From assembly GCF_902196135.1 (NCBI RefSeq), contig NZ_CABIKE010000007.1, forward strand, positions 17,435 to 81,434: a stretch of 64,000 nucleotides of DNA. Direction: 5' to 3'. The number at the start of each line of letters is the position of its first letter. Within the stretch, counting starts at the first letter, position 1. Below are positions 10,191 to 23,713 of this stretch, piece by piece. The notes beneath the pieces were generated by a model that was not told the DNA's origin, ran no database searches, and saw nothing but the letters and a program-made list of their open reading frames with translations. This DNA comes from Helicobacter suis. GTDB lineage: Bacteria > Campylobacterota > Campylobacteria > Campylobacterales > Helicobacteraceae. A program made the position numbers and the translations under genes.

Positions 10191-11867
10191 ATGAGTCTTG
10201 GAATTAAAATCGCCGGTATTATTTTTCTATCTTTTGTTATTCTAGGAAGCTCCATTATTTACATTGCCACCCGTGAACAAAATAATTTACTCTCCTCGAT
10301 CTTAGAAAGCCAGAAGCGCGGCAATACAAAGCAACGCGAGCAAGATTTGCGCTACGCCACGCTTATAATAGAACAAGGTATAGCCGGTTTTTATGCTGCC
10401 CTTCCAAGAGAGCAAGCCCAAAAAAGGGCGCTTGAATTTTTTGGAAAAATCAATAACGATAAGGGCATGATTTATATGGTGGTTGTGGATAGAAATGGTA
10501 TAGTGCTCTTTGATCCAGTCAATCCTAACACGGTGGGTAAGAGTGGTTTAGAACTCTCTAGCGTAGATGGGGTGCATTATGTGGAGGAGTATATCAAGAG
10601 GGCTAATGAGGGTGGGGGTTTTTCTTACTACCAAATGCCTAAATTTGCCGGTGGCACGCCAGAGCCCAAAGTAGCCTATAGCCATTATGATCCGGTAAGC
10701 CAAATGGTGATTGTCTCTACCACCTATTACAGCGATATTTTACATGCTTCAAGTAGAACCCGTAAAGAAGTAGAGGCTAGAGTTTTAAAGAATATCCACA
10801 CTCTTGCTTACTGGATTGTAAGTATCGTGGTTGTTTTAATTATTTTGGCTTTCATTGTTATGCATTTTGCTGCGATTAAACGGCTTGAGACCTTAGTTGC
10901 AAGGGTGCATGATTTTAGCTCAGGTGATCGCGATCTAACCCGTCGTATCCGTATTACTAGGAATAATGATGAGATTAGTAAAATTGGCGAGGGGGTTAAT
11001 CACTTTGTGCAGAATATCCAAGAATTTTTCAATGCGATTAAGTCTAATATCCGGGATAATACCGGTGTTGCTGAAAATTTAAACGCAAGTATTAGTAGCG
11101 CACTTGCTGGCATGGGTAAAAGAACCCAAATGATCACACAAATCAAAGATAAAAGTGTAGAAATTAGCACGGTGATGAGTAAGACCGTTGGTGAGGCTCA
11201 AGAAAGCCAAAAAAGTTTAGCAGAGGTACAAGACTCTATTAAAACTTCTAATACAGCCATTACCGATCTATTTGAACAGGTTACAGAAGCCTCCCATACA
11301 GAAGAAGAATTGGCTAGCAAAGTAGAACAACTCAGTAAAAACGCAGATAGTGTAAAAAGTATTTTGCATATCATTAATGATATTGCCGATCAAACTAATT
11401 TATTAGCCCTCAATGCCGCCATTGAAGCAGCTAGAGCGGGCGAACATGGGCGTGGGTTTGCGGTAGTGGCTGATGAAGTGAGAAATCTAGCCGCACGCAC
11501 CCAAAAAAGTTTGGCTGAAATTAATTCAACGATCGGGGTAATTGTACAAGAAATTAATGATGTGAGTAATCAGATGAATTTAAATTCTAAAAAGATTGAG
11601 GAGTTAAGCGGGGTGAGTTTAGGCGTGCAAAAGCAGTTTGCTAGCATGAGTGAGAATTTAGCAAGCACGATAGAGCGCGTTAATGCCTCCATTGATGGTG
11701 TTGCTGGTACTAAAAAAGATGTTGATGGTATTTTGCATGATTTTGTTCTCATTGAGGAAATTAATGCAAAATCTGCTAAGGAGGCCACGCAAATTATAGA
11801 AATTACTAAGTTTTTAAGCGATGCCACCACCGATCTGAATAGTAAAATTATCCAATTTAAATCTTAA
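10191..11867 (+). CDS. Methyl-accepting chemotaxis protein with Cache-type sensor
   Basis: 558 aa chemoreceptor. TM1 is at about residues 5-25. The periplasmic sensor of about 170 aa contains [30 protein letters not shown] and [10 protein letters not shown], the pattern of single-Cache sensors that bind small carboxylates and similar ligands. TM2 is at about 203-225, then HAMP ([13 protein letters not shown]) and the conserved signalling tip [21 protein letters not shown] near 395-415. The tip is nearly identical to that of the neighbouring receptor at 7827, while the sensors differ, so the two are paralogous signalling modules with different inputs. It ends one base before ruvC. Confidence 0.9.
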   Translation: MSLGIKIAGIIFLSFVILGSSIIYIATREQNNLLSSILESQKRGNTKQREQDLRYATLIIEQGIAGFYAALPREQAQKRALEFFGKINNDKGMIYMVVVDRNGIVLFDPVNPNTVGKSGLELSSVDGVHYVEEYIKRANEGGGFSYYQMPKFAGGTPEPKVAYSHYDPVSQMVIVSTTYYSDILHASSRTRKEVEARVLKNIHTLAYWIVSIVVVLIILAFIVMHFAAIKRLETLVARVHDFSSGDRDLTRRIRITRNNDEISKIGEGVNHFVQNIQEFFNAIKSNIRDNTGVAENLNASISSALAGMGKRTQMITQIKDKSVEISTVMSKTVGEAQESQKSLAEVQDSIKTSNTAITDLFEQVTEASHTEEELASKVEQLSKNADSVKSILHIINDIADQTNLLALNAAIEAARAGEHGRGFAVVADEVRNLAARTQKSLAEINSTIGVIVQEINDVSNQMNLNSKKIEELSGVSLGVQKQFASMSENLASTIERVNASIDGVAGTKKDVDGILHDFVLIEEINAKSAKEATQIIEITKFLSDATTDLNSKIIQFKS

Positions 11868-11868
11868 A

Positions 11869-12336
11869 ATGATTTTAGGCATTGATCCGGGTAGTTCTAA
11901 ATGCGGGTATGGGATTATTGAGGGGGATAAATTGGTAGGAGCGGGGTTTATTCATATTAAAGCTAAGCATTTACAAGCACAGATTTTAGAAGTAGTGGCC
12001 GGGTTTGAGCAGATTTTAAAAACCTATGCCATTTCTGAGGTAGCCATGGAGGATATTTTTTATGCCTATAACCCTAAGACCGTGCTTAAACTAGCGCAAT
12101 TTAGAGGGGCTTTAGGCTTAAAGATTTTACAAGAGATGGGGCATTTTAGCGAATACACGCCCTTGCAGGTTAAAAAGGCTATCACCGGACATGGAAAAGC
12201 TAGCAAAGAACAAGTAGCCTTCATGGTTAAAAAAATCTTAGGGATTAAGAGCGCTATTAAACCCTTAGACATTACCGATGCGATCGCTATTGCTCTTACC
12301 CACGCCCAGCAAAACAAAAGCCCCTTTCCATGTTAG
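11869..12336 (+). CDS. ruvC: Holliday junction resolvase RuvC
   Basis: Endonuclease that cuts Holliday junctions moved by RuvAB. The N-terminus [17 protein letters not shown] carries the first catalytic aspartate (residue 5); [22 protein letters not shown] holds the catalytic glutamate and junction-binding helix, and [13 protein letters not shown] the C-terminal aspartates. 155 aa is normal. It starts two bases after the receptor stop codon and overlaps dnaA by 7 bases. ruvB lies nearby on the opposite strand. Confidence 0.95.
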   Translation: MILGIDPGSSKCGYGIIEGDKLVGAGFIHIKAKHLQAQILEVVAGFEQILKTYAISEVAMEDIFYAYNPKTVLKLAQFRGALGLKILQEMGHFSEYTPLQVKKAITGHGKASKEQVAFMVKKILGIKSAIKPLDITDAIAIALTHAQQNKSPFPC

Positions 12337-13631
12337 AAGCCATTTTAGAAACGCTTAAAGCAGATTTAAGCGAGTTTGAATTTAAAACCTATGTAGAAAT
12401 TTTGCGTTTTGATCAAAAGGCTTCTAGGGCTGATTGTTTTGTGTTTTACGCCCCTAATATTTGGGTGTGTAATTACATCAAAACCCGTTATAGCGCGCTT
12501 TTGGAAAACGCCATAGGGGCTTATAAAGGTTATCCTGTAAGTGTAGAGGTACTCCCAAGAGAGCAACAAATAAAAAATCCTCCTTTAAAACCTTTATGCC
12601 AAGCCCACCAAAACCCCTCTCTTAACCCTGCTTTTACCTTTGATACTTTAGTGGTGGGGAGTTGCAACCATTTAGCCATTAAAGTAGCCTCGCAAGTGGC
12701 ACAAAATAGCGGATCGTATAACCCGGTGCTTTTCTTTGGCGGGGTGGGTTTGGGTAAAACACATATTTTAAATGCCATTGGCAATAAAGCCTGCGATCGC
12801 CTCCAAGATGTGCTGTATGTTACAGCCGAACAATTTTTAAACGACTATGTTTTTAGACTGGGCAATCACAGCATGGATAAATTCCAAGATAAATACCGCA
12901 CGCGTGATTATTTGCTAATTGATGATGTGCAATTTTTTGGCGGTAAGGAGATGGTACAAGAAGAATTTTTCCACACTTTTAACGCTTTGCATAGTCAAGG
13001 TAGCCAGATTGTGATGACTTCAGATAAACCCCCTAGAGATATTAAAGGTTTAGCTGATAGATTACTCTCGCGCTTTGAAATGGGCATGATTGCTAGTATC
13101 CAACCTCCCAAGCTAGAAACTAAAATTGCTATTATCAATCAAAAATGCCAGTTTAACCATATCCGCATGGACGCGCCGGTGGTGGAGTATTTAGCTAGCC
13201 ACACGAATGAAAATATCCGCCAAATTGAAGGCGCGCTTTTGCGTCTTAATGCAACTGCTATGCTTACAGGTGTTCAAATTGATCTCTCTTTAGTAGAAGC
13301 GGTTTTAAAAGATACGATTAAAGAGTCTTTACAAGAAGTGAGTTTAGAGCAAATTTTAAGAGTGGTGGCAAAAACTCTTAATTTAAAACCCTCAGATATC
13401 CGCAATAATTATCGCAACAGACAAGTCGCGCTAGCCCGCAAACTCATCATTTATTTAGCCCGTATTCTTACCAATGCCTCCACCACTGCTTTAGCCCAAT
13501 TTTTAGGCATGAAAGATCATAGCGGGGTGAGCAAGGCAAATAAAACCGTTACAAAATGCATGCTAGAGGATAAACACACCAAACTACTCATAGAGGAGAT
13601 GCGCGCTAAAATTTTATCCCATGTAGATTGA
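12330..13631 (+). CDS. dnaA: Chromosomal replication initiator DnaA
   Basis: AAA+ protein that binds DnaA boxes and opens the origin. N-terminal domain I (residues 1-75), Walker [16 protein letters not shown], Walker [21 protein letters not shown], sensor regions [20 protein letters not shown], and the C-terminal DNA-binding helix-turn-helix with [11 protein letters not shown] and [15 protein letters not shown] are all visible. At 433 aa it is slightly short because of a reduced domain II. It overlaps ruvC and is followed by gyrB; dnaN is not adjacent. I saw no DnaA-box cluster in the flanks. Confidence 0.97.
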   Translation: MLEAILETLKADLSEFEFKTYVEILRFDQKASRADCFVFYAPNIWVCNYIKTRYSALLENAIGAYKGYPVSVEVLPREQQIKNPPLKPLCQAHQNPSLNPAFTFDTLVVGSCNHLAIKVASQVAQNSGSYNPVLFFGGVGLGKTHILNAIGNKACDRLQDVLYVTAEQFLNDYVFRLGNHSMDKFQDKYRTRDYLLIDDVQFFGGKEMVQEEFFHTFNALHSQGSQIVMTSDKPPRDIKGLADRLLSRFEMGMIASIQPPKLETKIAIINQKCQFNHIRMDAPVVEYLASHTNENIRQIEGALLRLNATAMLTGVQIDLSLVEAVLKDTIKESLQEVSLEQILRVVAKTLNLKPSDIRNNYRNRQVALARKLIIYLARILTNASTTALAQFLGMKDHSGVSKANKTVTKCMLEDKHTKLLIEEMRAKILSHVD

Positions 13632-13644
13632 AGCGTTTTCATAG

Positions 13645-16998
<3,354 letters not shown>

Positions 16999-16999
<1 letters not shown>

Positions 17000-17802
17000 T
17001 AATAACTTTCCTCTGGGCTAGGAAAATTCCCCGTTTGTACATCTCTTACATAGTTTTTAATAGCCTCTTGTACAAGTGTAGCGCCTTCTAAGTAACTACG
17101 CACAAATTTAGGCTTAAAGGCTGTAAAAAACCCCAGCATGTCGCTAAAGACTAAAATTTGTCCATCGCAGTGTACCCCGCTACCTATGCCAATCGTGGGG
17201 ATTTTAAGGGTGTTTGTAATTTTTTGCGCCACATTAGCCACCACTCCCTCTAAAACAATTAAACGCGCCCCTGCCTCCTCTATAGCTAGTGCGTCCTCTA
17301 AAACCTGCTGTGCACTCTGTGCTGTTTTACCTACAATCTTATATCCCCCCACACCGCGTACAGATTGAGGCGTAAGCCCAACATGCCCAACTACTGCTAA
17401 TCCTTCCTCCACTAAAGCTTTTACAACCCTTGCGCGCTGCATCCCTCCTTCAAGTTTGATCGCATCGGCTAAGCTATGCTTATAAAACCGCAGGGCATTT
17501 TTCAGAGCATGTTTTGCATTTATATAACTCCCATAGGGCATATCTGCCACTACAAAGGCGCGTTTAACTCCCCGACACACAGCTTTTGTGTGATAAAGCA
17601 TTGCATCCATGCGTGCGCTTAAAGTATCACCTTGCCCATTAAAACTCATATTCAAACTATCGCCTACTAAAATGAGATCTACTAAAGGATCAAAAAGAGA
17701 AGCAAAGAGCGCATCGTAGGCGGTGATGGCGCTAATTTTAGTGGGCGCTCCCTCTTTAGGGTGTTTTTTTAAGTACAAGTAATCAAGCGTGATCTTTTTC
17801 AT
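16999..17802 (-). CDS. panB: 3-methyl-2-oxobutanoate hydroxymethyltransferase
   Basis: First enzyme of pantothenate synthesis: adds a hydroxymethyl group from methylene-tetrahydrofolate to ketoisovalerate. [24 protein letters not shown] (Mg ligand Asp), [10 protein letters not shown] and KLEGG are typical, as is [21 protein letters not shown]. 267 aa is standard. It is the first gene of a two-gene minus-strand unit with ruvB and is divergent from the outer-membrane gene at 17923. Confidence 0.96.
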
Positions 17803-17845
17803 TTTGGAGGGCCTAGTTTTTGGTCAGATTTTACCTTTAAAATGC

Positions 17846-17851
17846 TATGAT
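17846..17851 (+). promoter_or_regulatory. -10 element for the outer-membrane gene trio
   Basis: TATGAT (ATGCTATGATAG context) in the divergent region between panB and the plus-strand gene at 17923. The leader would be about 65 bases. Confidence 0.4.
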
Positions 17852-17922
17852 AGCCCTGAAAACACGGGTTTTAAATCTATAGAAATATTGAAGTATCTTT
17901 AGGTGTCGTTGGAGTACTGGGT

Positions 17923-18624
17923 TTGAAAGCGATTTATTGGGCTTTGTGCCCTTTTTTGTTTTTATGTTGGTTATGGGGTGCAGAGATTATAGATTATGAA
18001 CATTTAGACCCCAAGTATTATAAATACATTAAATTCTATGGAGCAACCACTGATCAAGAGATCAAGCGGCTTGTCATGGACATTAATGATGCAGAAAAAA
18101 AGACGGGTTTAATCATCGGGCTTAGCACGGGTTTTTTCTACAACAACCAAATTAGACTAAGCACAGGCAGTAAAAGTATTATCAGTAATAGTTTAAATTA
18201 CTTATGGGCTATTGGGGTGCGTTTTGGTTATCAAACCTACCGCCCCTCTTTATTTGCTAAAACCATGCGCCCTAATATCGTTGGGAGGCGAATCTATATC
18301 CAATACATCGGGGCAATTCCTAAACAAGCGAGTATCGGGCGGGTGGGTTATCAAAGCGCGATGATCAATGCAGATTTAATGATTGATCCGGTGTTGCCTT
18401 TAGTGGGGCGGTATTTGTCTATGGGTTTTTTAATCGGCGTGGGAGTGGGGGTGGTTACTCAGGGGGTTAGCACGAACTCTTTTTTTGGCATGATGGCTAG
18501 TACTGGGATTGCCTTTACTATCTTTGGGCATAACCGCGTGGAATTAGATTTTAAATTACTGGCTAATAAAGATGTTTCTTGGTGGGGGGGGATTGTCAAT
18601 GTGGGGTATCAATATGTTTTCTAA
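17923..18624 (+). CDS. Helicobacter outer-membrane-type protein, first of three
   Basis: 233 aa with a signal peptide (hydrophobic residues 3-20, cleavage near WGAE). The mature protein alternates polar and hydrophobic residues, is glycine-rich and ends in GYQYVF, a terminal aromatic typical of outer-membrane beta strands recognised by the BAM complex. TTG at 17923 is used as start, with TTGGAG upstream. It corresponds by position to H. pylori HP1057 as I recall. Close to the 3' end lies a G8 tract (18584-18591); loss of one G would replace the terminal strand and run into the next gene. Function unknown. Confidence 0.75.
   Translation: MKAIYWALCPFLFLCWLWGAEIIDYEHLDPKYYKYIKFYGATTDQEIKRLVMDINDAEKKTGLIIGLSTGFFYNNQIRLSTGSKSIISNSLNYLWAIGVRFGYQTYRPSLFAKTMRPNIVGRRIYIQYIGAIPKQASIGRVGYQSAMINADLMIDPVLPLVGRYLSMGFLIGVGVGVVTQGVSTNSFFGMMASTGIAFTIFGHNRVELDFKLLANKDVSWWGGIVNVGYQYVF
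18584..18591 (+). repeat. G8 homopolymer in coding sequence
   Basis: Eight consecutive G in the last 15 codons of the 17923 gene. The frame of the next gene is open through the tract, so a one-base contraction joins the two genes. Runs of this length are slippage-prone in Helicobacter. Confidence 0.8.
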
Positions 18625-19288
18625 ATCCCCCCTTCTTCTTATTTTATGCGTGTGTTTAAATCTTAATGCAGATAACAACACAGATTTAGCGCGTAAAAAA
18701 TTCAAAATTTACATGCTAAGAGGCCAGCTTTATGAGACCAAACAGGCCATGCTGGATCAAAAAATGGCTAAAAAGAAAAGTGGCGCGTTTATAGGATTTG
18801 TACTAGCAGAGGTAAGTTTAAAGGTTAATGGAATCACTAATCAAAGTTTCCCGCTTATCTATGGCCTTAAACTGGGTTATCAAAAATATTTAGGGCATAG
18901 CGAGGTGGGGGGTTTGCGCTTTTATGGCGAATATTTAGGAGGGGTGGCTAGGAGTGTACTACAACCCTCTCAGAGTAGTTTTTATCAGATAGCTAGCATG
19001 AATGTAGATTTAGTGATGGATAAACCCATAGATGCCGGTAAAAAATACGCTCTGGGTGTTTTTGGAGGTCTTGGGGTGGGCTGGAATGGGTATAAAGATT
19101 ATCCTAAGGCAACTAATAACCCGAATGGATTTGGGGTTATTGTCAATTTAGGGGTTGCCTTAACACTAAATACCAGACACCGCATAGAATTAGCCCTTAA
19201 AATCCCCCCTGTTAAATATAGCCATGCATTTTCCTACACTTTTGCAAGTGGGAATATCTACTACATTAGCTATAACTTATTGCTCTAA
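18614..19288 (+). CDS. Helicobacter outer-membrane-type protein, second of three
   Basis: 224 aa from the ATG at 18614, which begins a good signal peptide (MFSKSPLLLILCVCLNLNA). This start overlaps the previous gene by 11 bases. A longer frame from 18572 exists but places 14 non-signal residues first. The mature protein has a short helical, Lys-rich start and then amphipathic strands (GLKLGYQKYLG, GVFGGLGVGWNGYKDY) ending in YISYNLLL. It is a paralogue in style of the genes on both sides. Outer membrane location is inferred; function unknown. Confidence 0.72.
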   Translation: MFSKSPLLLILCVCLNLNADNNTDLARKKFKIYMLRGQLYETKQAMLDQKMAKKKSGAFIGFVLAEVSLKVNGITNQSFPLIYGLKLGYQKYLGHSEVGGLRFYGEYLGGVARSVLQPSQSSFYQIASMNVDLVMDKPIDAGKKYALGVFGGLGVGWNGYKDYPKATNNPNGFGVIVNLGVALTLNTRHRIELALKIPPVKYSHAFSYTFASGNIYYISYNLLL

Positions 19289-19299
19289 GGGATTATGAA

Positions 19300-20361
19300 A
19301 TGAGAATTTTTTTAAGCGTACTTGTGCTTTTAAAAATGCAGGCTAATCCCTTGCCAGTGTTACAAGATACCAATTCAGATGTGATCTTTAAAACCACTCC
19401 CAACACCGATTCAAACCATGTTAACCCCACTCCTTTAAAACAAACGCCCCAAGAAATCCAAAAAGAAGCCACACAAAAAACAAACCAAGAGGCTGAACAA
19501 AGATCACAAGAGGCTAAAAGGTTAGATGCACAGATTAAAACCTTGCAAGAACAGATTCAAAACCAAGTAGAGCAAACAAAACCTTCTTTACAGCAAAAAC
19601 GATCTAAAATGAGCCAGCGTACTCAAAAAAAGAAAGCCATGAATTACAAAATTAGCAAGCAAAAGAGCGGTTTTTTCTTAGGAGGCGGGTATGGGTTTGG
19701 GATGATCCATGAATCTTATAATAGCCAGCAGGCCAATAGCACTAGTTTAGGGATTGCGCAAAATCAGGAGATTTTCACAACTTTGCCAAATCTGAGTAGC
19801 GCGGCTAATATGGCCAATTTAGAATTAGGTTACCAGCAGTATTTTAACCCCTATTTTGGCTCGCGTGTTTATGGGGATTTACTCTTTATTCCCGGTTTTG
19901 CTAGCTTTAATCAACTCAATAACACCTCTTCTAAAAATCTAGGCTCTTTCTTTTATGCTTTAGGGTCATTGGACATGGATCTTTTATTTGACGCCCCGCT
20001 AGAGCGGCAGAAAAAACATTTTTTAGGTTTATATGCGGGGTTTGGGGTGGGGCTAATGGTGTTAAGAGATCAAAGTAGCAAAGCTTTTAGAGGGATATTA
20101 GCCAATGGATATACTAGCCCTAATGCGCTATGGAAAATGTTAGCACAAGTAGATTATACGGTTAATTTAGGGATAGCCTTTACTTATAATCGCAACCTGC
20201 GCTTTGAGGTGGGGACTAAAATCCCTTTAACTTATTTACGGCTAGGCTTTGAAACTCCCGCAACCTATAAAAGTAGCACAAATAGCCAAACACTTATTAG
20301 CCAAGATACAGGCTTTAAGCGCAGTACTTTACTGGTGATGAATGTGCTTTATGTCTTTTGA
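19300..20361 (+). CDS. Helicobacter outer-membrane-type protein, third of three
   Basis: 353 aa. Signal peptide at residues 1-16 (MRIFLSVLVLLKMQANP). A Gln/Lys-rich coiled-coil-like stretch follows (about residues 48-110). The C-terminal 240 residues form repeated amphipathic strands (GGGYGFGMIHESY, LELGYQQYFNPYFGSRVYGD, YAGFGVGLMVL) and end in NVLYVF. The mixture of an N-terminal helical extension and a C-terminal barrel suggests a surface or periplasm-spanning role. RBS AAGGGA is 7 bases before the ATG. It follows the second paralogue closely and probably shares its transcript. Confidence 0.75.
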   Translation: MRIFLSVLVLLKMQANPLPVLQDTNSDVIFKTTPNTDSNHVNPTPLKQTPQEIQKEATQKTNQEAEQRSQEAKRLDAQIKTLQEQIQNQVEQTKPSLQQKRSKMSQRTQKKKAMNYKISKQKSGFFLGGGYGFGMIHESYNSQQANSTSLGIAQNQEIFTTLPNLSSAANMANLELGYQQYFNPYFGSRVYGDLLFIPGFASFNQLNNTSSKNLGSFFYALGSLDMDLLFDAPLERQKKHFLGLYAGFGVGLMVLRDQSSKAFRGILANGYTSPNALWKMLAQVDYTVNLGIAFTYNRNLRFEVGTKIPLTYLRLGFETPATYKSSTNSQTLISQDTGFKRSTLLVMNVLYVF

Positions 20362-20371
20362 GGAGATTTGA

Positions 20372-21697
20372 ATGTGGCGTTTTATGCTTGTTTTATTGCT
20401 GGTAGTGGCGGGGTATTTGGGTTATAATTACAGCATCACTAAAAAAAATGCCATTGATATTGCCCTTTCTATGAAAGTGGTGGGCACTAAGTACACTATT
20501 AATAATCCCACCCACTGGAATCTCAAACATAGCATGCAAGTTACGCTACAATCCCCCGTTAAAATCCGCTCCTACCATGTTAAAACCACAACTAGCGATC
20601 ACTTAGTGGTGTATGAAAAAAACCAAATCGTCTTAGATGAACCCACAATTTTTAGCTTTGAATTACCCAAACCCACTATCCAGCTTAGCGATCAAACTTT
20701 ATTGCACTATGAAATCAGTGTGAGAGATTGGAGTTATGCTAACTTTTTTAGTGGCAACACCAGCACTAAAAAATTTGATCTCATTTTAGACACCACGCCC
20801 CCTAAAATCCAAACTATCGCCCAATCAAGCAGTATTACTTATGGCGGGAGTGCTTTAGTGGTGTTTAAAGTCATAGAAGACAATTTAGATCGAATCTGGC
20901 TGAATAATGGGTATGAGGATTTTCAAGCCTTTTCTTTTCTCAAAGATGGTTATTACATCGTTATTTTGCCATGGTCTATGCGCCACCGCAGTTTTAACGC
21001 CCAAATTTTAGCAAGGGATAAAGCCTACAACCTCACAACTTTACCTCTAAAATTTATGAAAAACACTAAAATTCGCTACCCAAAATACACCTCCGATCTG
21101 AGTAAGCAATATCCAGATGAACAAAGCGCCTTAAAAAATTTTAACCTTAATTCTGATCGCCTCAATGCCCGCTCAAGTATCAAACAAACCATTAAAGATG
21201 ATTTGAATAATACTTCTGTTTATAGACCAATGGTGTTTGAGCCTTTTAAACCACTGGGGAATAAATTCCGTGTTCTCTCTCTTTTTGGTGCTAAAAGAAC
21301 TTATACATTCAAAGGTAAGCCAATCGGACAATCCATGCACATGGGAATAGATCTCTTTGGCAGACACTCTAAAGTGTTGGCTAGCAATACCGGACGCGTC
21401 ATTTTAGAAGAAGAAATAGAAGGTTATGGTAAAAGTGCTTTGATCTCTTATGGTCTGGGTGTTTATGCTTTGTATGGGAGTTTGTCTGAATTATTGGCTA
21501 AAAAGGGAGATGTTGTAGAATCAAGCAGTGTTTTAGGTCTAAGTGGTAAAAATAAAACGGGTAGATTTGACCATGTGCATTTTGATTTGTTAATACAAGG
21601 AGTCTCTGTTTATCCTAATGAGTGGATGAATCCTAGTTTTATAGGGAGTTTAAATGATGTGATCAAAGAGGCGCAATATAAGATCGAGTCTAAATGA
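20372..21697 (+). CDS. Membrane-anchored M23/LytM-like protein, possibly inactive
   Basis: 441 aa. One N-terminal membrane segment (about residues 4-19), a beta-rich periplasmic region, then an M23 domain at about 300-430 with the zinc motif HMGID and the downstream HVHF. Active LytM enzymes also use a histidine in a YxHLS-type motif; here the matching place reads YGSLSEL, with serine. The domain may therefore be a non-cutting regulator of peptidoglycan hydrolases, as with EnvC, or may cut by a modified site. Gene position matches H. pylori HP1054 as I recall. Followed by minC. Confidence 0.75.
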   Translation: MWRFMLVLLLVVAGYLGYNYSITKKNAIDIALSMKVVGTKYTINNPTHWNLKHSMQVTLQSPVKIRSYHVKTTTSDHLVVYEKNQIVLDEPTIFSFELPKPTIQLSDQTLLHYEISVRDWSYANFFSGNTSTKKFDLILDTTPPKIQTIAQSSSITYGGSALVVFKVIEDNLDRIWLNNGYEDFQAFSFLKDGYYIVILPWSMRHRSFNAQILARDKAYNLTTLPLKFMKNTKIRYPKYTSDLSKQYPDEQSALKNFNLNSDRLNARSSIKQTIKDDLNNTSVYRPMVFEPFKPLGNKFRVLSLFGAKRTYTFKGKPIGQSMHMGIDLFGRHSKVLASNTGRVILEEEIEGYGKSALISYGLGVYALYGSLSELLAKKGDVVESSSVLGLSGKNKTGRFDHVHFDLLIQGVSVYPNEWMNPSFIGSLNDVIKEAQYKIESK

Positions 21698-21712
21698 TTG
21701 AAAGGAGAGTGC

Positions 21713-22321
21713 GTGTTAAGGACCAGACAAAAACAAGTCCGTTGCTTTGAATTAGATATTGCCAATAGCCAGCAATATTTGAGTTTTATCCATAAAAATG
21801 CCCCACTTTTACAGGATTATTTAATTCTGTTTAAAGAACCTATCCCTCCTGATGTACAAGAAATGCTACGAAAATACCAGCTAGCCTATAGTTTTAGTAC
21901 CAAAGAGCTCAAGGGCAAGGCTAGCGATCAAGTGGTGGTGTATGAGGCTTTGGAGTTAAAAGAGCAAAAAGAGACAAAGCCTTTAAAACCCTCTTTAGAA
22001 GAAGATCACCATGTCCAGATTTTTGAAAGACATATTAGAAGTGGCGAGGAGATTGATAGTTATTCTAGTCTAGTTTTCTTAGGCAATGTCAATAACGGGG
22101 CTAAAATCCATTCTGAACAAAACATTAGCATTTATGGGCGATGTGAGGGGATCGTCATTTGCATGGGAATTTACATGGTTCTTAAAAATGTCTATTCCTC
22201 ACACATCGCCTTTCAAGGGCAAATTCTAGATACAGCCCAACTAGCGCGCATTAATGAGAATAACAAATTAAAATTGATTACTAGAGTCGACGATACTATT
22301 AGCATAAAGGATATTGCATGA
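21713..22321 (+). CDS. minC: Septum site-determining protein MinC
   Basis: Inhibitor of FtsZ assembly working with MinD. The C-terminal beta-helix domain shows [24 protein letters not shown] and IYGRCEGI, and ends near LARI, as in MinC. The N-terminal domain is weakly conserved. I take GTG at 21713 as start because AAGGAGAG lies 5 bases upstream; a TTG five codons earlier overlaps that site. 202 aa is close to H. pylori. Overlaps lpxC by 4 bases. Confidence 0.92.
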   Translation: MLRTRQKQVRCFELDIANSQQYLSFIHKNAPLLQDYLILFKEPIPPDVQEMLRKYQLAYSFSTKELKGKASDQVVVYEALELKEQKETKPLKPSLEEDHHVQIFERHIRSGEEIDSYSSLVFLGNVNNGAKIHSEQNISIYGRCEGIVICMGIYMVLKNVYSSHIAFQGQILDTAQLARINENNKLKLITRVDDTISIKDIA

Positions 22322-23220
22322 AAGAAAGAACAATTGCAAGAAGTGTAGAATTAGTTGGAATTGGTTTACATAAAGGTGTACCGGTTAAAATGGTTTTAGA
22401 ACCCATGCAGGCAGGCAGTGGGATTATCTTTAGCCGCTCAGATTTAAAAATAGATATTCCCTTAAACCACAATAATGTAATAGACACCACAATGGCCACA
22501 ACGCTAGGCTCTGTTTCAAATCCCCAAGTTAGAATTTCTACCGTAGAACATTTGCTTTCAGCGATTAATGCCTACGGGATAGATAATTTAAAAATTTCTG
22601 TTGATAATGAGGAAATCCCCATTATGGATGGTTCTGCCCTTGCCCATTGCATGCTATTAGACGAGGCGGGCATTATGGAGCTAGATACACCTAGGGCGTT
22701 TATGCGTATCACTCAAGAGGTAAAAGTACAAGAGGGGCCTAAGTTTGCTAAGATTAGCCCAAGCCCCACTCTTTCCTTTGATTTTAAGATTTCCTTTGCC
22801 CACCCGGCTATTAATGAGCAGCATTATTATTTCCCTTTCTCCAAACACGCCTACAGAGAACAAATTGCTAAGGCTAGAACTTTTGGCTTTTTACAAGAGG
22901 TGAATTATTTGCGATCCAAGGGTTTGGCTAAGGGGGGGAATTTGAATAATTGTATCGTGCTAGATGAACATGGCATTGTTAACAAAGAGGGGTTACGCTA
23001 TGAAGAGGAATTTGTACGCCATAAAATCTTAGATGCGATGGGGGATTTGGTGTTTTTAGGCATGCCTATGATAGGGGCTTACCAATCTTGTATGGGTAGC
23101 CATAAACTCAATGCAAAATTAGTCCATGAGGTGCTTGCTAAAAAAGCCTATGAAGTGATCTATTTAGAACCCAAGCCAAGTGTAGAACCTGTTGCAGAAA
23201 TGGTGCTAGCCTATCATTAG
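22318..23220 (+). CDS. lpxC: UDP-3-O-acyl-N-acetylglucosamine deacetylase
   Basis: Zinc deacetylase, the committed step of lipid A synthesis. [18 protein letters not shown] carries the first zinc histidine; GYxGLH-like [10 protein letters not shown] and [12 protein letters not shown] are typical; KILDAMGDL gives the other zinc ligands and [13 protein letters not shown] the late active-site histidine. 300 aa is normal. A G7 run lies in the coding sequence (KGGN), notable in a gene that should be essential. Start overlaps the minC stop (ATGA). Confidence 0.96.
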   Translation: MKERTIARSVELVGIGLHKGVPVKMVLEPMQAGSGIIFSRSDLKIDIPLNHNNVIDTTMATTLGSVSNPQVRISTVEHLLSAINAYGIDNLKISVDNEEIPIMDGSALAHCMLLDEAGIMELDTPRAFMRITQEVKVQEGPKFAKISPSPTLSFDFKISFAHPAINEQHYYFPFSKHAYREQIAKARTFGFLQEVNYLRSKGLAKGGNLNNCIVLDEHGIVNKEGLRYEEEFVRHKILDAMGDLVFLGMPMIGAYQSCMGSHKLNAKLVHEVLAKKAYEVIYLEPKPSVEPVAEMVLAYH

Positions 23221-23254
23221 TACAACTCATAGGTGTTTTATCCTTGTTTTATCT

Positions 23255-23698
23255 TTGCAAAGCCCTGTTCATGTGGGTGTTTACAACTCAGATTATCGTT
23301 TGATTCATGTTTTTAGTGAATCTAGACCAACTAATTTTGCTTTGAGTGAAATTTTTGAGGCGCTACTTGAATGGATCAAAGAGCGCTGTTATCAGATACA
23401 AGCTTTATACTACGCTAGAGGTCCGGGGAGTTTCATGGCCATGAAACTTACCCATGTTTTCATGCACACATGGGCGCTTTTAAACCCTGTACCCCTCTAC
23501 TCAACTTTAGGTTTTGTATTTAACCAACAAGCACCGATTAAGGCCTTTGGGAAAATGTATTATGTTTTATCCCAAGAGCAAGTTACATTGTGCGCTTTAG
23601 AGTCTGTATTAGAAATCCCCATGTCCTTACCCCCTGTACTTGATTCTGCTGCATTTTGTACTAATAACCAACCTCTCTATCTTTTACCTCCTGTTTAA
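23255..23698 (+). CDS. tsaB: TsaB-like t6A partner protein
   Basis: Short actin-like fold protein; TsaB supports TsaD in tRNA threonylcarbamoyladenosine synthesis. LYYARGPGSFMAMKL matches the GPGSFTGLR motif of the family. At 147 aa it lacks the C-terminal half, as does the H. pylori protein as I recall. The start is uncertain: TTG at 23255 cuts into what looks like the first strand (ILVLSLQSPVHVGVYN), whose beginning would need a non-standard start upstream near 23240. Confidence 0.7.
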   Translation: MQSPVHVGVYNSDYRLIHVFSESRPTNFALSEIFEALLEWIKERCYQIQALYYARGPGSFMAMKLTHVFMHTWALLNPVPLYSTLGFVFNQQAPIKAFGKMYYVLSQEQVTLCALESVLEIPMSLPPVLDSAAFCTNNQPLYLLPPV

Positions 23699-23713
23699 AA
23701 AATTTAAGGTATA

